This document shows, piece by piece, positions 45,186 through 55,965 of a DNA stretch of 64,000 nucleotides. This stretch comes from Granulicella tundricola MP5ACTX9 (GTDB lineage: Bacteria; Acidobacteriota; Terriglobia; Terriglobales; Acidobacteriaceae), in NCBI RefSeq assembly GCF_000178975.2, contig NC_015064.1, forward strand, positions 2,914,001 through 2,978,000. Reading direction: 5' to 3'. Position numbers and translations under genes: made by a program. Numbering within the stretch: the first letter of the stretch is position 1; each line of letters opens with the position of its first letter. Under the pieces are notes generated by a model. It did not search any database and had not been told where the DNA came from. It saw nothing but the letters and a program-made list of their open reading frames with translations.

Positions 45186-46867
45186 TTTGTCTCCTGAGGC
45201 TCTCGGTTCATCGTTGCCAGCGCTGCGGATGCAAACGCCTGGTTTGCGACGGTTTGCGCTTCAGCCTCGATGAGAGCCAGAAGCTCTTCTCCACTGAAGC
45301 TTTCTGCATAAATCTTGTAAATGGCTTCGGTTCCCGACGGCCGTGCAGCAAACCATCCATTTGCGGCGGCGACCTTGATCCCGCCGATGGGATTGCCATC
45401 TCCAGCGGCTTTCGTCCTGATAGTTATCGGCTTCTCGCCTGCTAGGTCAGCCGTGTGAATATCCTTTGCCGTGATGTGTTCAAGAGCTGCCTTCTGCTGG
45501 TTTGTCGCGGGGGCTTCGGATCTGCGATAGCGTGAGTTGCCGAGCTTGCCCGAAAGTTCCGCATACAGTTCTCCCGGGTCCTTCTTGCAGACCGCAGTGA
45601 TCTCCGCTGCCAGCAAAGCGGCGATAATGCCATCCTTGTCCGTGGTCCAGACAGAGCCATCCATGCGCGCAAACGAAGAGCCGGCGCTCTCCTCGCCTGC
45701 AAATCCGAGACCGCCGTGAAGCAACCCGTCAACGAAGTATTTGAAGCCGACCGGAACCTCATAGAGCTTTCTACCTAGGCGAGCCGCGACACGGTCGATC
45801 ATGCTGCTGCTGACCACGGTTTTGCCCACCGCCATATCCTTTGACCAACGTGGACGATGCTGGAACAGATAGTCGGCGCATACTGCCAGGTAGTGATTGG
45901 GCGGCAACAATCCAACACTTCGCGTTACGACGCCATGGCGGTCGTGATCTGTGTCGCAGGCAATAGCGAGATCAAATTTATCCTTTAGGGCAATCAAAGG
46001 TCGCATGGCGTATTCCGAAGAAGGGTCCATGCGAATCTTTCCGTCCCAGTCAAGCGTCATGAACCGAAACGTCGGATCGACGGTCTCGTTTACGACCTTC
46101 AGATTCAAGCCATAGCACTTTGCAATCGGCTCCCAGTAATGCACGCCGGCCCCGCCGAGCGGATTTACGCCAACGCTGAGGCCCGACGACCGGATTGCAT
46201 CCATATCGATGACGTTGTGCAGGTCGTCTACGTAGGCCGTCAGGAAGTCGTGACGATGCGTGGTCGGTGCAGCCAGTGCTTTATCGATGGAGATTCGCTG
46301 GACACCTTTGAGTTGGTGAGCGAGACATTCATTCGCCCGTTCTTCAATCCAGGCAGTGATCTTCTCTTCTGCCGGGCCACCATGAGGCGGGTTGTACTTG
46401 AAGCCGCCAGTGTCGGGAGGATTGTGCGAAGGAGTAATAACGATGCCGTCTGCAAGACCCGTCGTCCGTCCGTGATTGTAGGTAAGGATGGCGTGCGAGA
46501 TCACAGGGGTTGGAGTATATTCCTCGCGTCCCGCCAGCATTACGTCGATACCATTCGCGGCCAGAACCTCAAGCGCGCTTTCGACGGCCGGCTGTGACAA
46601 CGCGTGAGTGTCAATTCCGAGGAACAACGGCCCGCCGATCTTTTGCTGCTTGCGGTAAAGACAAATGGCCTGCGTAATCGCCAGGATGTGCCATTCATTG
46701 AATGTTTTCTCGAAAGAGGAACCGCGATGTCCCGATGTGCCGAACACGACACGCTGTTCAGGGATACCCGAATCAGGGCGCTCTTCATAGTAGGCAGCGA
46801 CGAGCTTCTGGACATCGACGAGGTCGCTGGCCATCGCGGGTTGACCTGCTCTTGGATCGACCTTCAT
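45182..46867 (-). CDS. pgm: Phosphoglucomutase (alpha-D-glucose phosphate-specific)
   Basis: Converts glucose 1-phosphate to glucose 6-phosphate. About 561 residues, with 'FGTSGHRGSSFEKTFNE', the catalytic phosphoserine loop 'ITPSHNPPDTGGFKYNPPHGG', the Mg loop 'ACDTDHDRHG', the sugar loop 'FAGEESAGSSFAR' and the C-terminal phosphate loop 'FAARPSGTEAIYKIYAESF'. I prefer the second ATG (46867), preceded by AGGAATCC; the first is at 46879. The ATG of glgP overlaps its stop. Direct metabolic link between GlgP and central sugar phosphates. Confidence 0.95.
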   Translation of the reverse strand: MKVDPRAGQPAMASDLVDVQKLVAAYYEERPDSGIPEQRVVFGTSGHRGSSFEKTFNEWHILAITQAICLYRKQQKIGGPLFLGIDTHALSQPAVESALEVLAANGIDVMLAGREEYTPTPVISHAILTYNHGRTTGLADGIVITPSHNPPDTGGFKYNPPHGGPAEEKITAWIEERANECLAHQLKGVQRISIDKALAAPTTHRHDFLTAYVDDLHNVIDMDAIRSSGLSVGVNPLGGAGVHYWEPIAKCYGLNLKVVNETVDPTFRFMTLDWDGKIRMDPSSEYAMRPLIALKDKFDLAIACDTDHDRHGVVTRSVGLLPPNHYLAVCADYLFQHRPRWSKDMAVGKTVVSSSMIDRVAARLGRKLYEVPVGFKYFVDGLLHGGLGFAGEESAGSSFARMDGSVWTTDKDGIIAALLAAEITAVCKKDPGELYAELSGKLGNSRYRRSEAPATNQQKAALEHITAKDIHTADLAGEKPITIRTKAAGDGNPIGGIKVAAANGWFAARPSGTEAIYKIYAESFSGEELLALIEAEAQTVANQAFASAALATMNREPQETK

Positions 46868-46910
46868 TGGATTCCTCATTTCATGGACCGATGGCTCGGC
46901 CCGACCCGCC

Positions 46911-47780
46911 CTACTTCATCAAAAGCTTGCGAATGGCCTGCAGTTCAGCCTTCCGCTTTGCCGTGGTCTTTGGATAGGACATCTTTAGGTCTTTCAGTGC
47001 ATCCATCACAATCCTGGAGATAATCAGACGTGCATTTTCTTTGTCGTCAGCTGGCACGACAAACCAGGGCGAAGCCTCGGTACTCGTCGCGTTCAGGCAT
47101 TCTTCAAACGCCGCGGCATATTGCTTCCAATACTTTCTCTCGTGGATGTCCGTTATGCTGAACTTCCAATTCTTGTCAGGCTCATCGATCCGTTCGAGGA
47201 AGCGCTTGCGCTGCTCTTCCTGCGACAGATGGAGGAAGATCTTGACGACGCGCGTTCCGTTTACATGCAGGTGGCTCTCGAAGTTTTCGATGGAACGGTA
47301 TCGTTCTTTCCAGACGGCCTTTTCGTCGCGAAGTTCTTCTGACAGACCCTCGTTCTTAAGAATCTCCGGATGCACCCGTACGACCAACACTTCTTCATAG
47401 TAGGAGCGGTTGAAGATACCGATTCGGCCTCGCTCTGGCAGCCGGCACGTCGTGCGCCAGAGGAAGTCGTGTTCCAGCTCCTCCGCGCTTGGTTGCTTGA
47501 AACTGAACACTTCGCAGCCTTCAGGATTGACCCCCGACATGACATGTCGTATCGCTCCGTCCTTGCCGGCTGCATCAATGCCCTGAAAGATGATTAGAAG
47601 CGCGTATCGATGCGAAGCGTAATGCAATTGCTGTAACGAACTCAGTTCTTCAACGTGGTCTTCCAAGGTCTTGCGGTATTGCTTCTTTGACTTACAGTAC
47701 GGTTTGATAATGGTTGGTCTGTCGTCAAGCCGGAATTTCTTGTCTGGCTCAACTCGAAACTTTTCAGACTGAATCTTCAC
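46911..47780 (-). CDS. ppk2: Polyphosphate kinase 2 family protein
   Basis: Transfers phosphate between polyphosphate and nucleotides. A 289-residue PPK2 with Walker A '[20 protein letters not shown]', '[17 protein letters not shown]', and Walker B/lid '[19 protein letters not shown]', '[29 protein letters not shown]'. Length and features suit the single-domain type that can make ADP or ATP from AMP/ADP plus polyphosphate; the subclass cannot be fixed by eye. AGGAGG six bases before the ATG. 43 bases separate it from pgm and 56 from atpG, all on the same strand. Confidence 0.92.
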   Translation of the reverse strand: MKIQSEKFRVEPDKKFRLDDRPTIIKPYCKSKKQYRKTLEDHVEELSSLQQLHYASHRYALLIIFQGIDAAGKDGAIRHVMSGVNPEGCEVFSFKQPSAEELEHDFLWRTTCRLPERGRIGIFNRSYYEEVLVVRVHPEILKNEGLSEELRDEKAVWKERYRSIENFESHLHVNGTRVVKIFLHLSQEEQRKRFLERIDEPDKNWKFSITDIHERKYWKQYAAAFEECLNATSTEASPWFVVPADDKENARLIISRIVMDALKDLKMSYPKTTAKRKAELQAIRKLLMK

Positions 47781-47836
47781 GTTTGTCCTCCTGAAAGCGG
47801 ATTGCGCTAGTGTTTTGTGAACGGTCGCGAGATCGT

Positions 47837-48769
47837 CTAATGGCTTGTCTTGGCCAATGAAGTATCTGAGCTGGGCTTGGGCTTCTTTCTGGTGAGCGCC
47901 TCGAATCCGGCGATCACGTCGAACAGTTCTTCATCGATGCTTTCCTGTCGAAGCCGGTGATACTTGCGATTGAGGTCGTCAAGCATGCTGTCAATGCTCT
48001 TCTCGGCGCGGCTCATGGACGCGAGTCGGCTAGCGTTCTCACTGGCAAGAGACTCCGCGCAGGCTTGAAACAACAGAACAAATAAGTAATCGCGAATCAA
48101 GATTGGAAAGGCGGATGAAACCCCGTCGATCACTTGCGGAGGTGTCTTGGTAGGCCAAGGTGTTGCATGTAGTTTTTGCTCCCAGGCGGCGTCCAGAGGA
48201 AGCAGCCACCGCCCTACGGGTTCATACGCTGAACTGGGCTTCGGATGATTGTGAAAGACGTGAACCTCCCATATCTCGCCCTTCTCGCGAGCGGCCTCGA
48301 GTTCGAGCAGGATCTGCCCTACCAGCGGGGTGATCGCATCGAGAGAAGCTGGCACCTCCAGCCCTCGCACTGGAATTCCACCGGTCTCAGCCAGCAACGC
48401 CTTCGCGCGATCGCCGACGACCCAGATTTGAGTCACCCTTCCTGCAAGAGCGCGCAGGGACTTCTGGCTGAATTCGACGATGACTTCATTGAAGCTGCCG
48501 ACGAGACCCTGATCCGAACCGAAGATCACTGCGCCGATCTTATCTGCATGCTGCGGCTTTATGTCGATGGCTGGAAAACCCTTACTCGCTCGGTGTAGAC
48601 AAGCGATCAAACCCAGTTCTACCGTGTGCAGGTAGTCGTCAAGAGCGTTGACCGCCTTCTCATACTGTCCAACGCTCGACGCTGCAAGGGCCTTCATCGC
48701 TCGCACGACGCCACCAAGGTCCTTGGCTCCGCTGATTTTGCGACTCAGTTGCTCGGTCGATCCACTCAT
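47837..48769 (-). CDS. atpG: N-ATPase gamma subunit
   Basis: The central rotor shaft of F-type ATPase. 310 residues, with the N-terminal '[23 protein letters not shown]' helix and the C-terminal '[49 protein letters not shown]' helix that form the coiled-coil shaft. ATGA overlap with atpA. It is the last gene of the nine-gene order atpDCQRBEFAG that defines N-type ATPases. Confidence 0.93.
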   Translation of the reverse strand: MSGSTEQLSRKISGAKDLGGVVRAMKALAASSVGQYEKAVNALDDYLHTVELGLIACLHRASKGFPAIDIKPQHADKIGAVIFGSDQGLVGSFNEVIVEFSQKSLRALAGRVTQIWVVGDRAKALLAETGGIPVRGLEVPASLDAITPLVGQILLELEAAREKGEIWEVHVFHNHPKPSSAYEPVGRWLLPLDAAWEQKLHATPWPTKTPPQVIDGVSSAFPILIRDYLFVLLFQACAESLASENASRLASMSRAEKSIDSMLDDLNRKYHRLRQESIDEELFDVIAGFEALTRKKPKPSSDTSLAKTSH

Positions 48770-50331
48770 TTGGCGTCCTTCGTCGCTGGGGCTGGATCGG
48801 GTTTAGGCTGAAAGCCCGCTAGCGCGCCTTTTGCAAGCGCGACGATCGTTTTGCGATCCTCGTCGCTCAACTTGTCTTCCGACGTGAGCCGACCGGCAAC
48901 GTCTTTGGGAAGTGTTTTGAGCGCCTTTTGAAGTGCGCCTTCACCGTCCGCTACTTTATCCAAAGGAACTTGATCGAACAGTCCGGCCTGCAACGCGATC
49001 AGCACGACAATCTGTTGTGCGACCGGAAGAGGCTGGGACTGCGGCTGCTTCAGACAAGCCCGTATCCGCTGGCCATGATCGATGGTCTTCCGTGTCGCGT
49101 CGTCCAAGTGCGTTCCAAACTTTGCGAAGGTTTCGAGTTCTTCGAACTGCGAGTAGGCGAGCTTGAGATCGCCTGCGACAGCACGGTAAGCGGGCTTCTG
49201 TGCCTGGCTCCCCACGCGCGAGACAGATAACGCCACGTCGACGGCCGGAAGGACGCCAAGCTCAAACAGCGTAGGCGAAAGGTAGATCTGACCATCGGTG
49301 ATGGAGATCAGGTTGGTGGGAATGTATGCGGAGATATCCTGCGCGTCGGTTTCGATGATGGGAAGAGCAGTCAGGGAACCGCCGCCCAGATCTTTGATCA
49401 AATGAGTAGAACGTTCCAGCATGCGGGAGTGTATGTAGAAGATGTCGCCGGGATATGCTTCTCGACCCGGAGGTCTACGCAGTAGAAGGGAAAGCTCGCG
49501 ATAGGCCTGTGCGTGCTGCGTGAGATCGTCATAGACAATCAACACGTCGCGCCCTTGCTCCATGAAGTACTCGGCGATACTGGTTGCCGCATAGGGTGTG
49601 ATGTAGACCAGCCCAGGTGCATTGTTGCCCTCCGCCACGACAACGACCGTGTACTCCATCGCGCCTTTTTCCTCCAAGTTGGCGATGACTTTGGCAACCG
49701 AGGACGCTCGCTGTCCAATGGCGCAGTACACGCAGACCACATTCTGTCCGCGCTGATTCAGAATCGTGTCGGTCGCAATCGCGGTCTTGCCGGTTTGTCG
49801 GTCGCCAAGAATGAGTTCACGCTGACCGCGACCTATGGGGATCATCGCATCAACGACCTTCAGTCCCGTTTGCAGCGGAACGCTAACCGGTGCGCGATCC
49901 ATGATCGCGGGGGCTGGCCGTTCCACAGGCAGACGATGTTCGGTCAGCGGAGGTGGCTTGCCGTCAATTGGCCGGCCCAGCGGATCGAGCACGCGACCCA
50001 GCAAACCATTCCCAACGCCTATGTCCATCACGCGTCCGGTGCGTCGCACCTCGTCGCCAACGTGGAGGTCTTGGTAGTCGCAGAGCAGGATGAGGCCGAC
50101 CTCTCCTTCATCCACGTTGAACGCCAAACCCAGGCGATCGTCTTTGAAGCTGACCAACTCTTCATTGCCGAGGTTCGGCAGACCGGAGATGGTGGCGATG
50201 CCAGTCGAAAGACTGGTGATGATTCCAATCTCCTCCGGCACCAGGCTTGGCGAGTAGGTGGCGCACGCATGCGTCAGTTCATCGAAGACGCTGTCTAGCG
50301 CCGTCAGCAGAACTCCGACGGGCTCACTCAT
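48766..50331 (-). CDS. atpA: N-ATPase alpha subunit
   Basis: Non-catalytic nucleotide-binding subunit of F1. 521 residues with Walker A '[15 protein letters not shown]', '[15 protein letters not shown]', '[45 protein letters not shown]' and '[13 protein letters not shown]'. The stop overlaps atpG and the start overlaps atpF by four bases, so it is tightly coupled. The C-terminus ends in a Pro/Lys-rich tail ([12 protein letters not shown]). Confidence 0.95.
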   Translation of the reverse strand: MSEPVGVLLTALDSVFDELTHACATYSPSLVPEEIGIITSLSTGIATISGLPNLGNEELVSFKDDRLGLAFNVDEGEVGLILLCDYQDLHVGDEVRRTGRVMDIGVGNGLLGRVLDPLGRPIDGKPPPLTEHRLPVERPAPAIMDRAPVSVPLQTGLKVVDAMIPIGRGQRELILGDRQTGKTAIATDTILNQRGQNVVCVYCAIGQRASSVAKVIANLEEKGAMEYTVVVVAEGNNAPGLVYITPYAATSIAEYFMEQGRDVLIVYDDLTQHAQAYRELSLLLRRPPGREAYPGDIFYIHSRMLERSTHLIKDLGGGSLTALPIIETDAQDISAYIPTNLISITDGQIYLSPTLFELGVLPAVDVALSVSRVGSQAQKPAYRAVAGDLKLAYSQFEELETFAKFGTHLDDATRKTIDHGQRIRACLKQPQSQPLPVAQQIVVLIALQAGLFDQVPLDKVADGEGALQKALKTLPKDVAGRLTSEDKLSDEDRKTIVALAKGALAGFQPKPDPAPATKDAK

Positions 50332-51116
50332 TTAGCCTCTGTAACAGGCGCCGGCTTCGTTCCCTGCGATGTCAGTTCGGCAAGACTCCGATCAAAGGAA
50401 TCGAGGTAGCTAGAGATACTCCAGGAGAGTTTTTGCCCTTGCGCGGTGAGTTCGATGCCGCTGATTGCATTCGCATCCGTCTCATATCGAACCCGGATCA
50501 CTGCGGAAAAAGTTTCATTCAGCGCATTCTGAATCGCAGCGCGCTGCTGGTCGGGAAGGTTGAAAGCGCTGCGAAGCAGTGAGGCCTCGGGCGAAGACTT
50601 CAGCGCAGCGCCCATTTCCTCCTTATCCTTAGCGTTCATCTCCCGCAGCCTGCGCGTGAAAACTTCTCCGATGCGTTCCTCCAGAGTTACGGTCGCGAGA
50701 TCGGCCAATGTCTTTTTTGTGATCGCAAACACCTGGTCCTGAGCCATGCGTCTGATTGCGACCGTCTGGTGCGCCTGATCGTCCTTCAGCGCAGCGGCCT
50801 CAGAGGCGCGAACTCCATCCGCTTCCTTGTGTGCATCGCCAATCAGACGATCGTGCTCTGCTTTGGCGTCGCTGTCGGCCTTGGTCATCAGTGCAGCCCG
50901 CTGCTCGTCGAAAGTCTTGTTCTTGGATTCGAAGTCTTCCTGCTGCTTATGGGCGTCAGCCTCTTTCGCTTCAGCATCCGCGAGCTTGGACGCGATACCT
51001 TTCTCGCGCGTGTCGATGGCGTTAAGGATGGGCTGATAAAGAAAATGCTTCAAGAGCCAGACCAGGATCAGGAAGTTGAGCATCTGCGCGATGACGGTGA
51101 ACCAATCGATGAGCAT
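50328..51116 (-). CDS. atpF: N-ATPase b subunit (long b/delta-type stator)
   Basis: 262 residues. One N-terminal membrane helix ('[30 protein letters not shown]'), a long charged coiled coil (about 35-150), then a globular C-terminal part (about 160-245) that replaces the separate delta subunit; there is no atpH in the operon. This long b subunit is characteristic of N-type ATPases. It follows atpE by three bases and overlaps atpA by four. Confidence 0.9.
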   Translation of the reverse strand: MLIDWFTVIAQMLNFLILVWLLKHFLYQPILNAIDTREKGIASKLADAEAKEADAHKQQEDFESKNKTFDEQRAALMTKADSDAKAEHDRLIGDAHKEADGVRASEAAALKDDQAHQTVAIRRMAQDQVFAITKKTLADLATVTLEERIGEVFTRRLREMNAKDKEEMGAALKSSPEASLLRSAFNLPDQQRAAIQNALNETFSAVIRVRYETDANAISGIELTAQGQKLSWSISSYLDSFDRSLAELTSQGTKPAPVTEAK

Positions 51117-51119
51117 AGG

Positions 51120-51404
51120 TCACTTACCCTGGACAGCGTGCGCGATGACGAACTTCCAGAATGGATTCGCGAAGATCAAAATCATGGAGACGACGAAGCA
51201 GTAGATAGCCAGGGACTCAATCATCGCTAGGCCGACGAAGAGCGTCCTGGTAATGGTGGCGGAAGCGTCCGGCTGCTGCGCGAGAGAGGTGAGAGCGGTC
51301 GCCACCGACTTTCCTTCGCCGAGCGCCGGGGCGAGGCATCCTATACCGATTGTCAAACCGGCTGTGACAATAGACGCGATGGCTATTGCGGTTGTGCTAT
51401 CCAT
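51120..51404 (-). CDS. atpE: N-ATPase c subunit
   Basis: The 94-residue rotor-ring hairpin. Helix 1 carries 'CLAPALGEGKSVA' with Glu30, and helix 2 carries 'GLAMIESLAIYCF' with Glu63, Ser64 and Tyr68. Two carboxylates per subunit plus Ser and Tyr are typical of N-type c subunits; the set resembles sodium sites but N-type rings have also been reported to use protons, so ion choice is open. AAGGAGG lies seven bases before the ATG, the strongest ribosome site in the operon, as expected for a multi-copy subunit. Confidence 0.93.
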   Translation of the reverse strand: MDSTTAIAIASIVTAGLTIGIGCLAPALGEGKSVATALTSLAQQPDASATITRTLFVGLAMIESLAIYCFVVSMILIFANPFWKFVIAHAVQGK

Positions 51405-51418
51405 GAATCCTCCTTGAT

Positions 51419-52135
51419 TCAGCTTTGCTTGGGAAGTGCTTTCGGGGCCGCGACGGCTACGTTCTGCCGCCTTGGAACCAACGTGGCCGCCGCGATATAG
51501 ACCCCTGCAAGAATGGTGAAGATGTAGGCCTGAACCATACCTGTGAGCAGACCGAGCGCAGTCATGACGATGGGGAAGATAAAGGGGGTGATCGTAAGCA
51601 GAATGCCGACGATCATCACGCCGCTCATCATGTTGCCGAAGAGGCGCACCGCCAGGGCCAAGGTCCGTGACAGCTCACTGATGATGTTGAACGGCAGCAT
51701 GATGATCGTCGGCTGCGTGTACGTTTTCAGATAGCCCCCCAGGCCCTGCTCGCGGATTCCATAAAGCGGCACAGCGAGAAAGACACAGAGCGCGAGCGCC
51801 GCGGTAGTCGAGAGGGAGCCGGTCGGTGGCTTGTAGCCGGGGAGGATCACACAAAGCGCGCACGTGGCTACGAAGACAAACAACGTCCCCAGAAACGCTA
51901 GGTATTTGCGTGCATCTGGCAGACCCACTTCCTTGATTTGGGATTCCAGCGTCGTAATGATGATTTCAAGCGCGCCCTGCCAGCGAGAGATCTTACCTTC
52001 CGTTGCAAGATGGCGCGTGATGAGCATCGCACCGAATGCCATCAGCAGCATCATGGCCCAGGTCGTCAAGATGGTCTCGTTCAGCTTGAAAAAGCCGTGT
52101 TGCCAGAAGATGACCTGATCGGAAGTGAGATTCAT
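51419..52135 (-). CDS. atpB: N-ATPase a subunit
   Basis: 238-residue membrane stator with five or six membrane segments. The essential Arg is in 'NIISELSRTLALAVRLFGNMMSGVMI'; 'TYTQPTIIMLPFNIISE' and 'GLLTGMVQAYIFTILAGVYIAAA' complete the half-channels. It overlaps atpR by four bases (52132-52135). Confidence 0.93.
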   Translation of the reverse strand: MNLTSDQVIFWQHGFFKLNETILTTWAMMLLMAFGAMLITRHLATEGKISRWQGALEIIITTLESQIKEVGLPDARKYLAFLGTLFVFVATCALCVILPGYKPPTGSLSTTAALALCVFLAVPLYGIREQGLGGYLKTYTQPTIIMLPFNIISELSRTLALAVRLFGNMMSGVMIVGILLTITPFIFPIVMTALGLLTGMVQAYIFTILAGVYIAAATLVPRRQNVAVAAPKALPKQS

Positions 52136-52440
52136 GGTGCACCTTCCACAGGAATGTCCAGCTTCGCATGAGCGAAAGAAGGTGCGTTGCGTGTGACGAT
52201 AAACCGGGCCGCTACAAATCCCGCGAGACTACCGACCACGTTCCGCCAGTCGCCGCGACCTAAACAATAGAAGCCCAACATAACTACCAGTGTCCGAAGA
52301 ATCATGCTGCCGAGAAATACGACCGCTGGATGCGCCGAGGCTACTCCTCTTCGCACCGTCCACCACAGCCCGACGAAGAAGAAGGCACCCAAAGCGAGGC
52401 CCCCGAGTATAGCGCCGCTGACTTTTAGCGTCTCACTCAT
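52132..52440 (-). CDS. atpR: N-ATPase AtpR
   Basis: About 102 residues starting at 52440 (MSETLK). Three membrane segments with conserved Arg residues ('WWTVRRGVAS', 'MILRTLVVMLGFYCLGRGDW'). AtpR occurs only in N-type operons and is thought to help assemble or protect the c ring by facing its carboxylates. It overlaps the atpQ stop (52433-52440). The open frame extends upstream to 52506 but that part overlaps atpQ. Confidence 0.85.
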   Translation of the reverse strand: MSETLKVSGAILGGLALGAFFFVGLWWTVRRGVASAHPAVVFLGSMILRTLVVMLGFYCLGRGDWRNVVGSLAGFVAARFIVTRNAPSFAHAKLDIPVEGAP

Positions 52441-52763
52441 CGGTGTTCTCCTCTCGCATGGATGCATCTTGCTGTGCGACCCAATGCCAGGCGTTGAAGC
52501 AGCCAATAATCAGACCTGCGAACAGCAGGGTAAGCGTCCAGGAAAACTTCTGCGGGTGTCGATCATCGAGCCAGACGCCGAGGGCCGCGCCCAATACCGT
52601 CGGTACCGCGACGGACCAGCCGATGAGTCCTGACATTCCGAGACCAAACCAGACGCCTTGATCCCCTGCACGCAACGCCCGCTGCTTTCTCGCAGCTTTG
52701 GCACCGATTTGCCCGGCGAAGAGATCCTCTTTGCCCGGGGCAATGCTGGGTGGCACGATCTCG

Positions 52764-52774
<11 letters not shown>
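52433..52774 (-). CDS. atpQ: N-ATPase AtpQ (AtpI-like)
   Basis: About 113 residues starting at 52774 (MSDNEIVPP). Two membrane helices ('GLGMSGLIGWSVAVPTVLGAALGVWLDD' and 'FSWTLTLLFAGLIIGCFNAWHWV'), the AtpI/AtpQ pattern. It overlaps the atpC end by 11 bases. The frame is open to 52849, but the extension lies inside atpC. Confidence 0.85.
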
Positions 52775-54687
<1,913 letters not shown>

Positions 54688-54786
54688 TCAACCCTATCTC
54701 GCGGGACAATATGAGGCTGTATTCTTTTGCTCACCTCTATTGAGTAGGTATGGGAGACATTCGCATTAGGGGGTCCGCAGGCGCGC

Positions 54787-55965
54787 CTAGGGAAACTCTG
54801 CACAAGTTCTGCGTCCGCGGCCTGATGGATTAATCTGATGGTTAGGGGTGGATGGCGATGAAGCAGCAGACGTTTGCGTCCCAGTCGATCTTTGAGAAGT
54901 ATGGGCGGAAGTCTCGGCGGGAGCTGTTTTTGGATGAAATGGAAGTGGTTGTTCCGTGGCCCGAGTTACAGGCTCTGGTCGAACCGCACTACCCGAAGGC
55001 CGGCAACGGCCGTCGTCCTGTCGGGCTTGCGATCATGCTTCGGACGTACTTTATGCAACAGTGGTTCAACTTGTCCGACCCCGGCGTCGAAGAGGCGTTT
55101 TACGAGTCCTTCACGCTGCGGCGGTTCGCTGGTGTTGACCTGGGCGTGGCTCCGGCACCGGATGAAACGACAGTGCTGCGCTTCCGCCACCTGCTCGAAA
55201 AGCATGACCTTGGCGGTGCCATGCTCGACGCGGTGAACCTGCATCTGGCGGCCAGGGGCATCCGCATCGAGACCGGCACGATCGTGGATGCGACCATTAT
55301 TCATGCGCCTTCTTCGACCAAGAACGAGAAGAAAGAGCGTGATCCGGCGATGCGTCAGACTCGTAAGGGCAAGCAGTGGTACTTCGGACTGAAGGCGCAC
55401 ATCGGCGTTGATGCAAAAGAAGGTCACGTGCATTCGGTGGCGACGTCTGCGGCCAACGTTTCAGACGTTCACATGCTGCCGGATTTGCTGCATGGCGACG
55501 AGCGAAAGGTGTGGGGCGACGGCGGCTATCAAGGCCAGACCAAGGCCATCCGGCAGGCCGCGCCCAAGGCCCAGGACATGACCTGCAAGCGAACCAGGTT
55601 CAAGAACTATGTCGATGAAGCGGCAAAGAAGAAGAATACGACGAAATCAAAAGTAAGAGCGAAAGTAGAACATGTCTTCCGTGTCCTGAAGCGCGTCTTC
55701 GGCTTCGACAAGGTACGCTACCGAGGCATCGCCAAGAACCATCACCGGCTATGCGCCAACTTCGCCCTCATCAACCTCTACCTCCACCGCAAGCACCTGG
55801 CGGGAACCGCCGCCTAGCGCCGGGAGACGGGCTATGAGTCTTCGACTCCGCACAAACCCCAGCCAGAACAAGCAAAGCACGGCCCCCCCCGCTGAAAAAC
55901 TTGGCCGCCGACTCAAGTCACACACCGACATCGTCAAATCGGCCGCCTGCGCAGAGGCTCCCTAG
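54787..55965 (+). mobile_element. IS5-family insertion sequence, intact, with CTAG target duplication
   Basis: Element 54791-55961 (1171 bases) with imperfect terminal inverted repeats: left GGAAACTCTGCACAAG, right (complement) GGAGCCTCTGCGCAGG, 12 of 16 identical. It is flanked by CTAG at 54787-54790 and 55962-55965, the YTAR-type four-base duplication of this family. It separates glgX from the atp operon. The TAG stop of glgX lies in the right copy of CTAG. Confidence 0.9.
54852..55817 (+). CDS. IS5-family transposase (DDE)
   Basis: A 321-residue DDE transposase. N-terminal DUF772-type domain ('LVEPHYPKAGNGRRPVGLAIMLRTYFMQQWFNLSDPGVEEAFYES') and DDE core: first Asp 'GTIVDATIIHAPSS', second Asp 'VWGDGGYQG', Glu 'AKVEHVFRVLKRVFG'. 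Uninterrupted; it looks active. Possible starts at 54852 and 54858. Confidence 0.94.
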   Translation: MAMKQQTFASQSIFEKYGRKSRRELFLDEMEVVVPWPELQALVEPHYPKAGNGRRPVGLAIMLRTYFMQQWFNLSDPGVEEAFYESFTLRRFAGVDLGVAPAPDETTVLRFRHLLEKHDLGGAMLDAVNLHLAARGIRIETGTIVDATIIHAPSSTKNEKKERDPAMRQTRKGKQWYFGLKAHIGVDAKEGHVHSVATSAANVSDVHMLPDLLHGDERKVWGDGGYQGQTKAIRQAAPKAQDMTCKRTRFKNYVDEAAKKKNTTKSKVRAKVEHVFRVLKRVFGFDKVRYRGIAKNHHRLCANFALINLYLHRKHLAGTAA

